A DNA stretch of 64,000 nucleotides from NCBI RefSeq assembly GCF_907165215.1, contig NZ_CAJRAY010000097.1, positions 1-64,000 on the forward strand. The letters run 5' to 3'. This DNA comes from Thermobacillus xylanilyticus. Lineage in GTDB: Bacteria > Bacillota > Bacilli > Paenibacillales > Paenibacillaceae. Shown one piece after another: positions 9,097 through 17,754 of this stretch. Under the pieces are notes generated by a model that was not told the DNA's origin, did not search any database, and saw only the letters and a list, made by a program, of their open reading frames with translations. The first letter of the stretch is position 1, and every line of letters starts with the position of its first letter. Made by a program: the position numbers and the translations under genes.

Positions 9097-9148
9097 CAGG
9101 GCTGCGTTCCGAATGCCGCGATGGCCGCGCATCCGGATTGCAGCCCTG
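9097..9148. terminator. Inverted repeat between convergent genes
   Basis: CAGGGCTGC at 9097-9105 and GCAGCCCTG at 9140-9148 form a perfect 9-bp stem with a 34-base loop. There is no strong T run, so it is only a candidate bidirectional terminator for fliB and the stalk/beta-propeller gene. Confidence 0.45.
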
Positions 9149-9167
9149 CTGTCATGTTGCGGGGATT

Positions 9168-11621
9168 TCAGCGCATGATGCGGATCGGATCAGCCGGGTA
9201 GGCGATGGCTTCGGGCGGTTTCGGCTCGGGATAGCGGAGCGTACCGCGTTCGGCCAGCGTATCCGTCGCGCTTGCTTTCAGCATCGCATCGGACAGGGTG
9301 TACAGCGTATCGCCGGCGTACAGAATCCGCCGCACCGCTTTCGTATAGTCGTATCCGTATTGCCCGGATTTCAGCAGATCTTGTTCGGACAGATGCGTGA
9401 TCCGTCCCTTGAGCCTGAACCCGTTCTCCGGATCGATCTGATAGACATAGGCGCCCTGCCAGGTGAATTCGCCGTGCGGCGGGATGTCGTAGCCGTCCCG
9501 CTGCGCCCCCTCTTTCACCTCCGCCAGATCGACCGGGAACGCCATCAGCCCTCTTTCGCGGTCGAACAGCAGCGCTTTGTGGTCTTGCAGCACCTCCGAG
9601 TGGGTGCCGCGGTCGCCGATCACTTCCTTGAACTTCTCGATCGGCTTCGACACGTCGGTCACATCGAACAGCGACAGCTTCATCCCGAGATAGTAGGCGG
9701 TCGGTTCGCCGCGGCCGTCGCGCGGCGCAATCTCGATCGTCTCCTTGCCGAACCCGATCAGATGGTTTTCGTCATAGGGGTGGAGATAGTCGCTGTAGCC
9801 CGGGATTTTCAACTGGCCGAGCACAGCCGGCTGCTTCGGATCGGACAGATCGATCGCGAACAGCGGGTCGACGTTGCGGAACGTGACCATGTATGCGCGG
9901 CTGCCCATGAAGCGCACGGAATAGATGCGTTCGCCCGGCGCGAGATCCTCGAGGCGGCCGACCGTCCTCAGCCATTCGTCGAGCACATACAGATTGTTCT
10001 TCGAAATATTATCGCCTTCCGCCCACATATGGCCCGAAGTCGTCGCGATCCGGAAATGGCCGCCGTATTCGTCCATGGAGAACTGGTTCAGCACATGACC
10101 GGGCACGCTGCCCTGGCCGGCATAGATTGCGGAGCCGCCGTCCAGCCGGAATTTGTACAGATCCGTCTGCAGTTTCGGCTGAACGGACCGGTTCGGGGCG
10201 CCGGAGCTATCCGTCGGCCAGTCGTGCTTCGCAACCGCAATGTACAGATTCTCCGCCGATGCGTAGACCGTGCCGGCGGAACCGAGATAGGCCGATACCT
10301 GCATGGGCGCGCCGGAATCGTCCAGATCGACCGCGCCGATGAGCAGCGTGCCGCTCTCCGGCGAGTCCGGGAAATAGTGAATCCGGTTCAGCGGAATGCT
10401 CTTCGGTTCATCCGAACCGGCGGTGTCCCGCCATACCGGTTCGAAGTCCTGCGGCCGCAGTTCCGTCTCGGGATCAAGAAGCGGATAGACAGGGTTGTAC
10501 TTGTTCGCCACCAGATATAATGCGCTGCCGACCATGCGGGAGGTGACATAGCGGCCCTCGATTTCCAGTTCACGCACCAGGAGGGGCGCGCCGCTGCCAT
10601 CCAGCTCATAGACCCTGGCCGCGGTGAACGACAGATCCTGAATCGGCGGCCAGATCATGATCTCCTTGGATTTCGCGTCGAGATCCCGCTGCGTTTCGTA
10701 GGCCGGGTCCGACTGCGCCTCGTTCTGCCGGTACGCCGTTCCGATGACGACCAGCCTGCCGCCGGAGACATACAGCTCCTGCGGACGGAACCGGTGCTTG
10801 TCGTCGGCGTAGTCCAGTACGGCGGCCAGCCGCGGCAATTCGGGATTCCGGATATCGGCGATCAGGACGCGGCCCCCGCTGAGCTGATAGATGAACCGGC
10901 CGTCCGTTTTCGCCCAATCCGCCTCATCGACGCCTTCAACCTGCACATTCGTCTTCGAATAGTCGGCACCCGCATAGCCGGCACCCGCGGACGGGGATGC
11001 GCCGCTTGAGGCATCGGCGGAGCCTTTTTGATCGACTACGGCCGCGATTCTTGCATCCCCGAGCACGGCCATCGCCGTGGGAAACCGGATAATCGACGTC
11101 CCGGCCTCCGCCAGCAGTTCGCGCAGCTTCTCCAGCGAACCGACGACCGGCAGCTCGGGTGTGCGCCCGATGTGCGCGGTATTCGAGCCGGCTTCCCAGA
11201 CGACGGATTCGCCGAACGCTTCGGCGACGGCGCGCAGCGGCGCCATCGCGGTGCCGCTGCGCCATGCCGGCGCCGCGGGCAGTTCCGTTTCGACGCCGTT
11301 CACGATCATGATCTTCGATCCGATCGTCAGTTCCGCCGTCCGGTCGCCTTTGACGAGCATGATGCTGCGCTTTCCGTTCAGCTCCATCCGGACGTCGACG
11401 TCCGCGCCCAGCAGTTCCGCGACCGGCCCGACCGGTGCCAGGAGAATGCCGTCCGAGAAGACCGGCGCGGGGTCGAGTTTGAGCGGCACGCCGCCCGCCA
11501 TGACGCGGAGCGCGGGCCGATCCGGCGGATCGGCCGGTTGGCCGATGGCATGCGGCACCGCGGTCAAGGTCAGTGCAAGCGCTGCCACTATCGCCGGAAG
11601 AACGTTGCGTCTTCTGTTCAT
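9168..11621 (-). CDS. Secreted stalk-domain and C-terminal beta-propeller protein
   Basis: About 817 residues from the ATG at 11621 (MNRRRNVLPAIVAALALTL, a signal peptide). A Gly-Gly-Thr-type start further upstream lacks a better ribosome site. After the signal peptide comes a copper amine oxidase N-terminal-like stalk domain (LRVMAGGVPLKLD to SNTAHIG). The bulk matches the secreted beta-propeller family PF09826, with TNVQVEGVDEADWAKTDGRFIY as its hallmark stretch, followed by propeller blades. The stalk probably links it to the envelope. Biochemical function is unknown. It stands alone and converges on fliB. Confidence 0.9.
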   Translation of the reverse strand: MNRRRNVLPAIVAALALTLTAVPHAIGQPADPPDRPALRVMAGGVPLKLDPAPVFSDGILLAPVGPVAELLGADVDVRMELNGKRSIMLVKGDRTAELTIGSKIMIVNGVETELPAAPAWRSGTAMAPLRAVAEAFGESVVWEAGSNTAHIGRTPELPVVGSLEKLRELLAEAGTSIIRFPTAMAVLGDARIAAVVDQKGSADASSGASPSAGAGYAGADYSKTNVQVEGVDEADWAKTDGRFIYQLSGGRVLIADIRNPELPRLAAVLDYADDKHRFRPQELYVSGGRLVVIGTAYRQNEAQSDPAYETQRDLDAKSKEIMIWPPIQDLSFTAARVYELDGSGAPLLVRELEIEGRYVTSRMVGSALYLVANKYNPVYPLLDPETELRPQDFEPVWRDTAGSDEPKSIPLNRIHYFPDSPESGTLLIGAVDLDDSGAPMQVSAYLGSAGTVYASAENLYIAVAKHDWPTDSSGAPNRSVQPKLQTDLYKFRLDGGSAIYAGQGSVPGHVLNQFSMDEYGGHFRIATTSGHMWAEGDNISKNNLYVLDEWLRTVGRLEDLAPGERIYSVRFMGSRAYMVTFRNVDPLFAIDLSDPKQPAVLGQLKIPGYSDYLHPYDENHLIGFGKETIEIAPRDGRGEPTAYYLGMKLSLFDVTDVSKPIEKFKEVIGDRGTHSEVLQDHKALLFDRERGLMAFPVDLAEVKEGAQRDGYDIPPHGEFTWQGAYVYQIDPENGFRLKGRITHLSEQDLLKSGQYGYDYTKAVRRILYAGDTLYTLSDAMLKASATDTLAERGTLRYPEPKPPEAIAYPADPIRIMR

Positions 11622-11867
11622 TTGCCGTTCACCCATCCTTCCCGAATACGAAATGACTCCCCGTTGCGGCAAGTGTTGTTTGTCTATACGGACGCAAGCA
11701 AAACCGGAAATGTTGCAGAAATTTGGCAGCATCGGTCCGCACAGGACGCCGGAATGAAGGGAAAACGGCCTTTAATCGCAGATCTCCGTTTGCAATAAGT
11801 CTTGTTCCACCGGCGATTCTGACGGATAATAAAAGACAAAGCGCAGGATCGAAGGAGGTGCAGGGGC

Positions 11868-12023
11868 TTGAATGCGAACGTAACCTACGCCGCGAAGCCG
11901 CAGGACCGGCCGTACACATCGTCACGTTCCAGCAGGCGCAGGCGGCTTCTCCGTTCCCTCAAGCGACTGATCCGGCATCCCCGTCCGGCCTTCGCCGAAC
12001 GCAGGCTGCCGGGCCGATCCTGA
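11868..12023 (+). CDS. Possible small basic protein (51 residues)
   Basis: A short frame opens with TTG at 11868, 9 bases after a strong GGAGG SD (11854-11858). It encodes an Arg/Ser-rich peptide containing SSRSSRRRRLLRSLKRLIRH. The family is not recognised. It is the only supported content of the 560-bp interval between the propeller gene and ykuK. No clear promoter or terminator is seen, and the SD is the main support. It could equally be a leader or chance. Confidence 0.35.
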   Translation: MNANVTYAAKPQDRPYTSSRSSRRRRLLRSLKRLIRHPRPAFAERRLPGRS

Positions 12024-12180
12024 TGCTGCGGCGCCGTTCAAACGGCGGATCATGGAAGGCAGCATGCGCCAAAATCGGTTATACTGAAGAAGACGGGACG
12101 TACGAATCCCGCCATATCCAATAATATTCGCAGCTTCTCCGCACCAGCGTTCCCGAGACTCACAAGGCGGTGGTAGTCCG

Positions 12181-12744
12181 ATGACACGAGTACCGCGCAA
12201 GCCGCTGCAAGATGAGCTTGTGTTCCAGAACGTTTCCGAGTGCGGCTTGTCCCTCGACGACGTGCAGGCGCGCATTCTGTCCTTCATGGCGAAAGATCCG
12301 AAGGCGGTGTATCATTTCATCGTCGGCACGGACAGCCAGGTTTACCGCGGAAGCACGAAGTTCGTAACCGGCATCATCATTCGCCGGGTCGGTCGCGGGG
12401 CGTGGGCATGCTATCGCCAGACGATCGTGCCGCGCGAACTGCGTTCGCTGAAGGAGAAGCTCTCTTACGAGACGACGCTGTCGCAGGAAGTGGCAAGTTA
12501 TTTCATGGGGGATGCGCTGCGGAAAATGGAGGAAATCGTGCTCCCCTACATCTACAAGGGAGCCGCGCTTGAGCATTTCATCGACATCGACGCCGGGACG
12601 CACCCGACGCTCAACAAGACTTCGCGCTATGTGAAGGAAATGATTGACCGCGTCGAAGCGATGGGTGTCTATGCGGCGCGGGTGAAGCCCGAATCCTACG
12701 CGGCATCGTCGTATGCGAACCGCTACACGAAGAAGAGCGTGTGA
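12181..12744 (+). CDS. YkuK family (DUF458) RNase H-like protein
   Basis: A 187-residue protein matching PF04308, a predicted RNase H-fold family found in spore formers (B. subtilis YkuK). Typical stretches are FIVGTDSQV near residue 48, RELRSLKEKLSYETTLS, and FIDIDAGTHPTLNKTS. The acidic residues in GTDSQ and DIDAG are plausible metal ligands. Nuclease activity is predicted only. It is monocistronic, ending at a strong hairpin. Confidence 0.88.
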   Translation: MTRVPRKPLQDELVFQNVSECGLSLDDVQARILSFMAKDPKAVYHFIVGTDSQVYRGSTKFVTGIIIRRVGRGAWACYRQTIVPRELRSLKEKLSYETTLSQEVASYFMGDALRKMEEIVLPYIYKGAALEHFIDIDAGTHPTLNKTSRYVKEMIDRVEAMGVYAARVKPESYAASSYANRYTKKSV

Positions 12745-12797
12745 CGAGCGGGCCGTGCGGGAAGCCGCGGCGGCGGCTTGGTCCCGCCATGAACAAC

Positions 12798-12840
12798 TCA
12801 GGACCGGATGCGCCTGCGGGCGCTACCGGTCCTGACTTGT
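12798..12840. terminator. Bidirectional hairpin after the ykuK-like gene
   Basis: TCAGGACCGG (12798-12807) pairs perfectly with CCGGTCCTGA (12826-12835), followed by CTTGTTT. It also covers the 3' end of the minus-strand gene that stops at 12823. Confidence 0.7.
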
Positions 12841-13164
12841 TTCGTCCGCTGTCCGAACGGCGCCGTTCAGCAGATCGGTGCCGTGAAACTCGTCGGGCGG
12901 AGAGACCGGATCGACCGGGCTGCCGGCCGCGACGGCGTCGGCGTCCGGCACGTCGGGGAACGGACCGTCATTCGTGACGGCATCCGTCTCCGGCTTCGAT
13001 CGGCCGCGGGATGAGGAAATTCGCCGGGCTTCCCCCGGTTCCTCCGCGAACTCGCCGTCCGGATCGCCGAACGCGTCGAGAATGTCGAACACTTCGGCTT
13101 CAGGGAACATGCTGAGCAGCTTCCGTTCCGGATCAGGCGCGTGCCTGTCCTCCGATCGCCGCAT
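12823..13164 (-). CDS. Hypothetical acidic protein (113 residues)
   Basis: The family is not recognised. It begins MRRSEDRHAPDPERKLLSMF and continues PEAEVFDILDAFGDPDGEFAEEPGE, ending in an Asp/Pro/Ala-rich tail likely to be disordered. The ATG at 13164 has GGAGG 10 bases upstream. An overlapping frame starting at 13172 has its ATG too close to the same site. It lies downstream of, and on the same strand as, the bactofilin-M23 pair, so it may be co-transcribed. Moderate confidence because the composition is low-complexity. Confidence 0.5.
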   Translation of the reverse strand: MRRSEDRHAPDPERKLLSMFPEAEVFDILDAFGDPDGEFAEEPGEARRISSSRGRSKPETDAVTNDGPFPDVPDADAVAAGSPVDPVSPPDEFHGTDLLNGAVRTADETSQDR

Positions 13165-13271
13165 AGGGCCATCGCCTCCGGTTGCGATGCAATCGAGCTG
13201 TCTCCGGGAAAGCAGAGACCCGATTAGTATCGACCGGAAATCATGGCGTTATGCGGCCGGAAAGGATTTCA

Positions 13272-13763
13272 TCAGCCGGTGCGCTTCTCCTGGCGCTGCT
13301 GCTCCTGCGCGCGGGCTTGTTCCTGCCGCTTCTCTCCGTCCGGCTTCTGGGCGGATTTTTTCTCTCCGTTGCGGCCTTGCTCGTCCCGGCCTTGCTCGGA
13401 TGCCGCGCCGGCAGCGGGCATCATCCGGCTGGTGCCCTCGTAACGGGCGCCTTCGTTGATCTCGAGCAGGGCGGTCAGAATATCGCCGGTCAGCGTGCCT
13501 TTCGGCTTGATCGTCAGTTTCTCGGTGGCTTGCACGTTTCCCTTCACGGTTCCGGCAATGACGATGTTGCGCGCCGTGATGTCCGCTTCGACGACGCCCG
13601 TGTCGCCGATCGAGACATCGCCTTTGCTGTTCACGCTGCCGGTCACGCGGCCTTCGATGCGAATGCTGCCGTCCGACTCAAGCCGGCCTTCGAACGCGCT
13701 GCCCGGCCCGATATAGGTGTCCGTCGCGGCGGCATCGGACCTGGACTTGCCTGGTTTGAACAT
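13272..13763 (-). CDS. Bactofilin (polymer-forming cytoskeletal protein)
   Basis: A 163-residue protein of the DUF583 family. The core, about residues 16-115, is a right-handed beta-helix with rungs such as GSAFEGRLESDGSIRIEG and TARNIVIAGTVKGNVQATE. The C-terminal 45 residues are a Gln/Glu/Lys/Arg-rich, probably disordered tail. Bactofilins polymerise without nucleotides and position cell-wall enzymes. The start codon overlaps the stop of the upstream M23 peptidase gene by one base, so the two are translationally coupled. Confidence 0.93.
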   Translation of the reverse strand: MFKPGKSRSDAAATDTYIGPGSAFEGRLESDGSIRIEGRVTGSVNSKGDVSIGDTGVVEADITARNIVIAGTVKGNVQATEKLTIKPKGTLTGDILTALLEINEGARYEGTSRMMPAAGAASEQGRDEQGRNGEKKSAQKPDGEKRQEQARAQEQQRQEKRTG

Positions 13764-14791
13764 TACGACTTCTCCTCCTTGAACAGCTGCAGGTAAGGCA
13801 GCGGATCGACGGCCTGGCCGTCTTTCCAGATTTCGAAATGCAGATGCGGACCGGTGCTCCGTCCGGACGAGCCGAGCAGGCCGATTTTCTCGCCCTGTTC
13901 GACCTTCTGGCCGGCGCTGGCCAGCCGTTTGCGCAAATGCATATAAACGCTCTTATAACCCGATTCATGCTCGATGATGATATAATGGCCGCGCGATCGG
14001 TTATAGTCCGATTCAATTACGGTGCCTCCGCCGGCGGCGTAGACCGGTTCGCCGGAATTTCCGCCAAGATCGATGCCGCTGTGCTGTGCAAGCCGCCGCG
14101 TGAACGGATCGGACCGAAGACCGAATTCGGACGTGAGGCGGGTACTGTCCGTCGGCCATGCGATCGGCAGCATCCGCAGCTTGTCCAGCACGCGGTCCGC
14201 CTCTTCCTTCTTCGCGGCCAGGCGGGCGCGCAGCAGCTCCGCTTCATCTTTCAATGAAGTCATCAGGCTGACGCTTCCGTAGCCTTCGGTTTCCGTCAGG
14301 CCGTCCTCGTCGACGGGATGGTTCTCGCCGCCCACACCGACGTCATAAGAGAGCGGCGTGACGGCCGTTTTCCTGCCGGCGGATGTAGAAGCAAGGCCGT
14401 TCGTCTCGCCCGGCAGCGCGATCTCCACGATGGCCTCAATCTCCGCTTCCAGCTTGTCGAGTTCTTCGAGCTTCTGCCTTACGGCGCCGGCTTCCTCGGT
14501 CAGCCGAAGCACTTCGGACTTGAGCAGGGCGATCGACTGTTCGCGGTCTGCGAGCGATGCTTCATATGCGTCAGCGGCTTCCGCCAGTTCTTTATGCAGC
14601 GCCTGAATGCGGAGCGCATCTGCCGAACGCAGTGCCAGCAAAATGATGGCGCTTGCAACCAGCAAGCCGAAAACGGCTCCGGCAAGCAGGAATGGCACAA
14701 TCGTCAGACGCACTCTGCTGCTGGCGTCGGAATCTTCGGGGATGATGAGCAGGGTGTATCGTCTGCGAAACCATCCAGGCAGCAGTCTCAT
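13763..14791 (-). CDS. Membrane-anchored M23 (LytM-type) metallopeptidase
   Basis: A 342-residue protein with a cytoplasmic start, one transmembrane segment (about residues 31-54, TIVPFLLAGAVFGLLVASAI), a periplasm-side coiled coil (about 60-120) and a C-terminal M23 domain. Zinc and active-site motifs are visible: HSGIDLGG, MHLRKR and HLHFEIW. It probably cleaves peptidoglycan cross-bridges or regulates other hydrolases. It is coupled to the downstream bactofilin gene, a pairing known from cell-shape systems in other bacteria. Confidence 0.94.
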   Translation of the reverse strand: MRLLPGWFRRRYTLLIIPEDSDASSRVRLTIVPFLLAGAVFGLLVASAIILLALRSADALRIQALHKELAEAADAYEASLADREQSIALLKSEVLRLTEEAGAVRQKLEELDKLEAEIEAIVEIALPGETNGLASTSAGRKTAVTPLSYDVGVGGENHPVDEDGLTETEGYGSVSLMTSLKDEAELLRARLAAKKEEADRVLDKLRMLPIAWPTDSTRLTSEFGLRSDPFTRRLAQHSGIDLGGNSGEPVYAAGGGTVIESDYNRSRGHYIIIEHESGYKSVYMHLRKRLASAGQKVEQGEKIGLLGSSGRSTGPHLHFEIWKDGQAVDPLPYLQLFKEEKS

Positions 14792-15016
14792 GATTCACCT
14801 CCGACAATGGCTCAGACAGAATGTTAGCATTCGACACCGGCGCGGAGATTCCTTCTTTTGCAGGAAAATAGTCCTAAGATGCGCCATGCTGTTTTTTCTT
14901 CCCGAATTTTGCTCAAGCGTGTCCTGTTTTTGGTCAAAGCCGTCCTATATGCCCCGCGTCGAAATGCGGTATAATGGGCGGGGTAAACTCATGCTGCGGC
15001 AAGGAGGGACTGACGC

Positions 15017-15913
15017 ATGGAAATGCGCCGCTACGGCAATACCGATATGACGGTCAGCGTACTGGGGTTCGGAGGTGCGGAGATCGGATTCAGGGGCGCT
15101 TCGGTGTCCGAGGTTGAACGACTACTCGGAAGCGCGCTGGATGCGGGCCTCAACGTCATCGATACGGCCGAATGCTACAAGACGAGCGAGGAATTGATCG
15201 GACAGGCCGTCTCGCACCGCCGGAGCGACTACTACCTGTTCACGAAATGCGGCCATACCGCCGGCCTGCCGGGCGAGCATTGGCAGCCGGAGGTGCTTGA
15301 GGCAAGCATTGACCGCAGCCTGAAGCGGCTCAAGACCGACTATGTCGATCTGATTCATCTGCACAGCTGCAGTCTCGAAGTGCTGAAGCAAGGCGACGTC
15401 ATCGAAGTGCTCCGGCGGGCCAAGGAAAAGGGAAAAACCCGCTACATCGGATACAGCGGCGACTCCGACGCGGCGCTTTACGCCGTGCAGACCGGCGTGT
15501 TCGATTCGCTCATGACATCGGTGAACATCGCGGACCAGGAAGCCATCGACCTGACGCTTCCCGAAGCGCAGAAGCGGGGGATGGGCGTGATCGTGAAGCG
15601 GCCGGTTGCGAATGTCGCCTGGCGGACGGGCCAGCGGCCGGAGGACCCGTATGCGGTGCCTTATTGGGAGCGGCTTCAGGTGCTGGACTATGATTTTCTG
15701 AAAGGCGATTTCGACGAATCGGTCGGGATCGCGCTCCGGTTCGCGCTGTCGATTCCGGGCGTGCATACGGCGATCGTCGGCACGTCGAACCCGGACCGTT
15801 GGGCGCAGAACGCGAAGCTGCTCGAGAAGGGACCGCTGCCCGCCGAGCAGGTCGAAGCGATCCGGCGCGTCTGGCGGGAGCGCGCGGGCAAGGACTGGAT
15901 CGGATTGGAGTAA
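15017..15913 (+). CDS. Aldo/keto reductase
   Basis: A 298-residue NADPH-dependent oxidoreductase with a TIM-barrel fold. LGFGGAEIG, NVIDTAECY (Asp and Tyr of the catalytic tetrad), FTKCGH and the DLIHLHSCS stretch are typical of the family. The substrate is unknown. The start follows AAGGAGG by about 10 bases. A TATAAT at 14970-14975 is the likely -10; its -35 is poor. A strong terminator follows directly. Confidence 0.93.
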   Translation: MEMRRYGNTDMTVSVLGFGGAEIGFRGASVSEVERLLGSALDAGLNVIDTAECYKTSEELIGQAVSHRRSDYYLFTKCGHTAGLPGEHWQPEVLEASIDRSLKRLKTDYVDLIHLHSCSLEVLKQGDVIEVLRRAKEKGKTRYIGYSGDSDAALYAVQTGVFDSLMTSVNIADQEAIDLTLPEAQKRGMGVIVKRPVANVAWRTGQRPEDPYAVPYWERLQVLDYDFLKGDFDESVGIALRFALSIPGVHTAIVGTSNPDRWAQNAKLLEKGPLPAEQVEAIRRVWRERAGKDWIGLE

Positions 15914-15916
15914 GCG

Positions 15917-15943
15917 AAAAAGCCGGGCGTGCCCGGCTTTTCA
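15917..15943 (+). terminator. Rho-independent terminator after the aldo/keto reductase gene
   Basis: AAAAGCCGGGC, a 3-base loop, GCCCGGCTTTT. A perfect 11-bp stem with a U-rich end. Confidence 0.9.
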
Positions 15944-16071
15944 CGTATAGACGGATCCTGAAAGAATTCTCATAATCGCTTCCCGATGCGGGTTGGCGCG
16001 AATGTGGAAGGACTTTCCGCTTACATTGCCATTTGCCGCCGTGCTAACCTCGTGTTCGAGGAGGAATTGCG

Positions 16072-16770
16072 ATGCAGAGGAAATTTCGGGAAATTCGCCG
16101 CGGTTCGGCCGCGCTGCTCGCTGCCGGTGTGCTGCTGGCCGGCGCGCCGGGCGCCGCGGACGCCGCGACCGTCTACACGGCGGGCGACGACGACACGTTC
16201 TGGAAACTTTCGGGGAAGTTCGGCGTGCCGCTGGACAAGCTCATGGCGGCAAACAAGGACATCGACCCGCTGAACATCTACAAGGGATTGAAATTGATCA
16301 TCCCGGATGCCGGGAACAAGAGCGCGGTCTCCGGTGCGGCAGCGGCGGCGTCTTCCGGAACAAACGCGGTTGCAAGGTCCGCCGCAACCGGTTCCGCTTC
16401 CGCGGCGGTCTCCACCTTCGCCGCAGGCAAAGCCGGAGAGACGCCGAAGACATACCGGAAAGCGATCCAGGTGAAAGCGACGGCCTATACGGCATCGGCC
16501 GAGGAGAACGGCAAGTGGGGAGCGGTGGATTACTTCGGCAATCCGCTGAGCCTCGGCACGGTCGCCGTCGATCCCGATGTCATTCCGCTCGGATCGAAGC
16601 TGTACATTACCGGCTATGACTATGACGGATTGCCGCAGGGCGGCATGTATGCGATCGCCAGGGATACCGGCGGCGCGATCAAGGGGAACCGAGTCGACAT
16701 CTTCGTGCCGGACAGCCGCGCGAAGGCGATGAAGTTCGGCGTCCAGTATATTACGGTTTACGTTCTGTAG
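16072..16770 (+). CDS. Secreted LysM and 3D-domain protein (YocH/RpfB-like wall enzyme)
   Basis: A 232-residue protein: signal peptide (about 1-30), one LysM repeat (TVYTAGDDDTFWKL to KLIIP) for peptidoglycan binding, an Ala/Ser linker, and a C-terminal 3D domain (about 135-232). The 3D hallmarks are TAYTAS, LGTVAVDPDVIPLGS and ARDTGGAIKGNRVDIF, whose aspartates are shared with lytic transglycosylases of the double-psi barrel type. It is likely a muralytic enzyme. GAGGAGG precedes the ATG. The 3' end overlaps the convergent deacetylase gene by 13 bp. Confidence 0.92.
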   Translation: MQRKFREIRRGSAALLAAGVLLAGAPGAADAATVYTAGDDDTFWKLSGKFGVPLDKLMAANKDIDPLNIYKGLKLIIPDAGNKSAVSGAAAAASSGTNAVARSAATGSASAAVSTFAAGKAGETPKTYRKAIQVKATAYTASAEENGKWGAVDYFGNPLSLGTVAVDPDVIPLGSKLYITGYDYDGLPQGGMYAIARDTGGAIKGNRVDIFVPDSRAKAMKFGVQYITVYVL

Positions 16771-17666
16771 CCGCGCTGGCCGAGCAACTCGTCGAGCGTG
16801 TTCAGCCGGTAGCCTTGCTTTTTCAGCATGGCGATCAGCCGCGGCAGCGCGTTGATCGTGCCCGACAGATCCTGACCGCGGCCGCCGCCGGCATGCAGCA
16901 GAATGATGGCGCCGGGACGAAGCTGCTTCCGGACGATCGCGAGGATCGTCCGGCTGGGGGTATTGCGCCAGTCGACGGCGTCCACATTCCAGTTCACCAC
17001 GATATATCCGCGCCGCGCCGTCCAGTCCGTCTGCTTCGGCGAGATTTCGCCGTACGGCGGCCGGATGAAGCGCGGCTTCCTGCCGGTGATCGCAAGCAGC
17101 GTCTGGTCGGTGCGCCGGATCTCCCGTTCGAACCCGGCCGCCGTCTTGTTCGTCAGCAGCGCGTGCGTATCGGAATGGTTGCCGATGAGGTGGCCTTCCC
17201 GCACGATCCGCCGGACAAGCTCCGGATGCGCCCGGGCGCGGCTGCCGACGATAAAGAATGTCGCCCGGACGCGGTGCCGGGCGAGAATATCGAGAATTTG
17301 CGGCGTGAATCGGGGATCGGGCGCATCATCGAACGTCAGCGCGGCGGCTTTGGCATGAACCGGTCCATGGGTGACGAACGCGCCCGGATGCCGCTGTTCG
17401 AGCGCGGCCCAGGAATAGCGCGCTTTCTTCATGCGACGTTTTTTCCGGACTTTCCGCCCGGGCTTTTCCGAAAACGCATGTCCGATGACGGCGTCCGATT
17501 CATGACGAACGGCTTCCCCGGACGGCAATGCCGCCGTCCGCTCCGCTGCGCCGGGTCCGTTTCCGTGCCCGGGTGCCGGCGAATGCACGGGCTGCGGCAG
17601 ACCATTCACCACGACCGATGCCGCAAGCATGACGGACAATAATTTCGGAAGATGAATAGCGTTCAA
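16758..17666 (-). CDS. Secreted polysaccharide deacetylase (NodB domain)
   Basis: A 302-residue protein with a signal peptide, a long basic linker and a NodB domain from about residue 105. The catalytic motifs are intact: TFDDAPD (D113, D114), GNHSDTH (H164, H168) and RPPYGE (R202). It probably removes acetyl groups from peptidoglycan or another amino-sugar polymer. The start is TTG at 17666, placed 8 bases after GGAGG. That SD sits in the 3' arm of a perfect 14-bp hairpin, which suggests translational control. Confidence 0.92.
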   Translation of the reverse strand: MNAIHLPKLLSVMLAASVVVNGLPQPVHSPAPGHGNGPGAAERTAALPSGEAVRHESDAVIGHAFSEKPGRKVRKKRRMKKARYSWAALEQRHPGAFVTHGPVHAKAAALTFDDAPDPRFTPQILDILARHRVRATFFIVGSRARAHPELVRRIVREGHLIGNHSDTHALLTNKTAAGFEREIRRTDQTLLAITGRKPRFIRPPYGEISPKQTDWTARRGYIVVNWNVDAVDWRNTPSRTILAIVRKQLRPGAIILLHAGGGRGQDLSGTINALPRLIAMLKKQGYRLNTLDELLGQRGYRT

Positions 17667-17670
17667 AAGC

Positions 17671-17744
17671 GATCCCTCCGCAGCATGCTGCCATTAGCTT
17701 GCGGCGTAAACGCCGGATTCATGCAAGGCGGCTGCGGAGGGATC
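17671..17744 (-). promoter_or_regulatory. 14-bp perfect inverted repeat covering the deacetylase SD
   Basis: Arms at 17671-17684 and 17731-17744 are exact complements (GATCCCTCCGCAGC). A smaller CGGCG/CGCCG hairpin lies in the loop. In the minus-strand transcript the second arm contains the GGAGG of the deacetylase gene, followed by CTTTTG. It may be the terminator of the upstream chemoreceptor gene, an SD-sequestering element, or both. Confidence 0.6.
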
Positions 17745-17754
17745 GGATAGCCTG

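Noticed and set aside
9138-10520. Long plus-strand frame of 460 residues
   Set aside because: It is antisense to the stalk/beta-propeller gene, lacks an SD, and has the Arg/Pro/Ala-rich make-up of GC-driven shadow frames. The same applies to the long frames at 2202-4148, 24xxx-25539 and 36565-39129 on the minus strand.
11922-12287. Minus-strand frame of 121 residues before the ykuK-like gene
   Set aside because: It overlaps the ykuK start antisense and has no SD or recognisable family; the plus-strand TTG frame at 11868 has a better ribosome site.
14840-14960. Possible small repeat or hairpin (AGGAAAATAGTCCT, TGTCCTGTTTTTGG) before the aldo/keto reductase gene
   Set aside because: The similarities are short and irregular, without the 51-bp spacing or a clear second copy.
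15944-16071. c-di-AMP (ydaO-type) riboswitch before the LysM-3D gene
   Set aside because: Such genes often have one, but only about 130 bp are available and the conserved sequence blocks could not be found.
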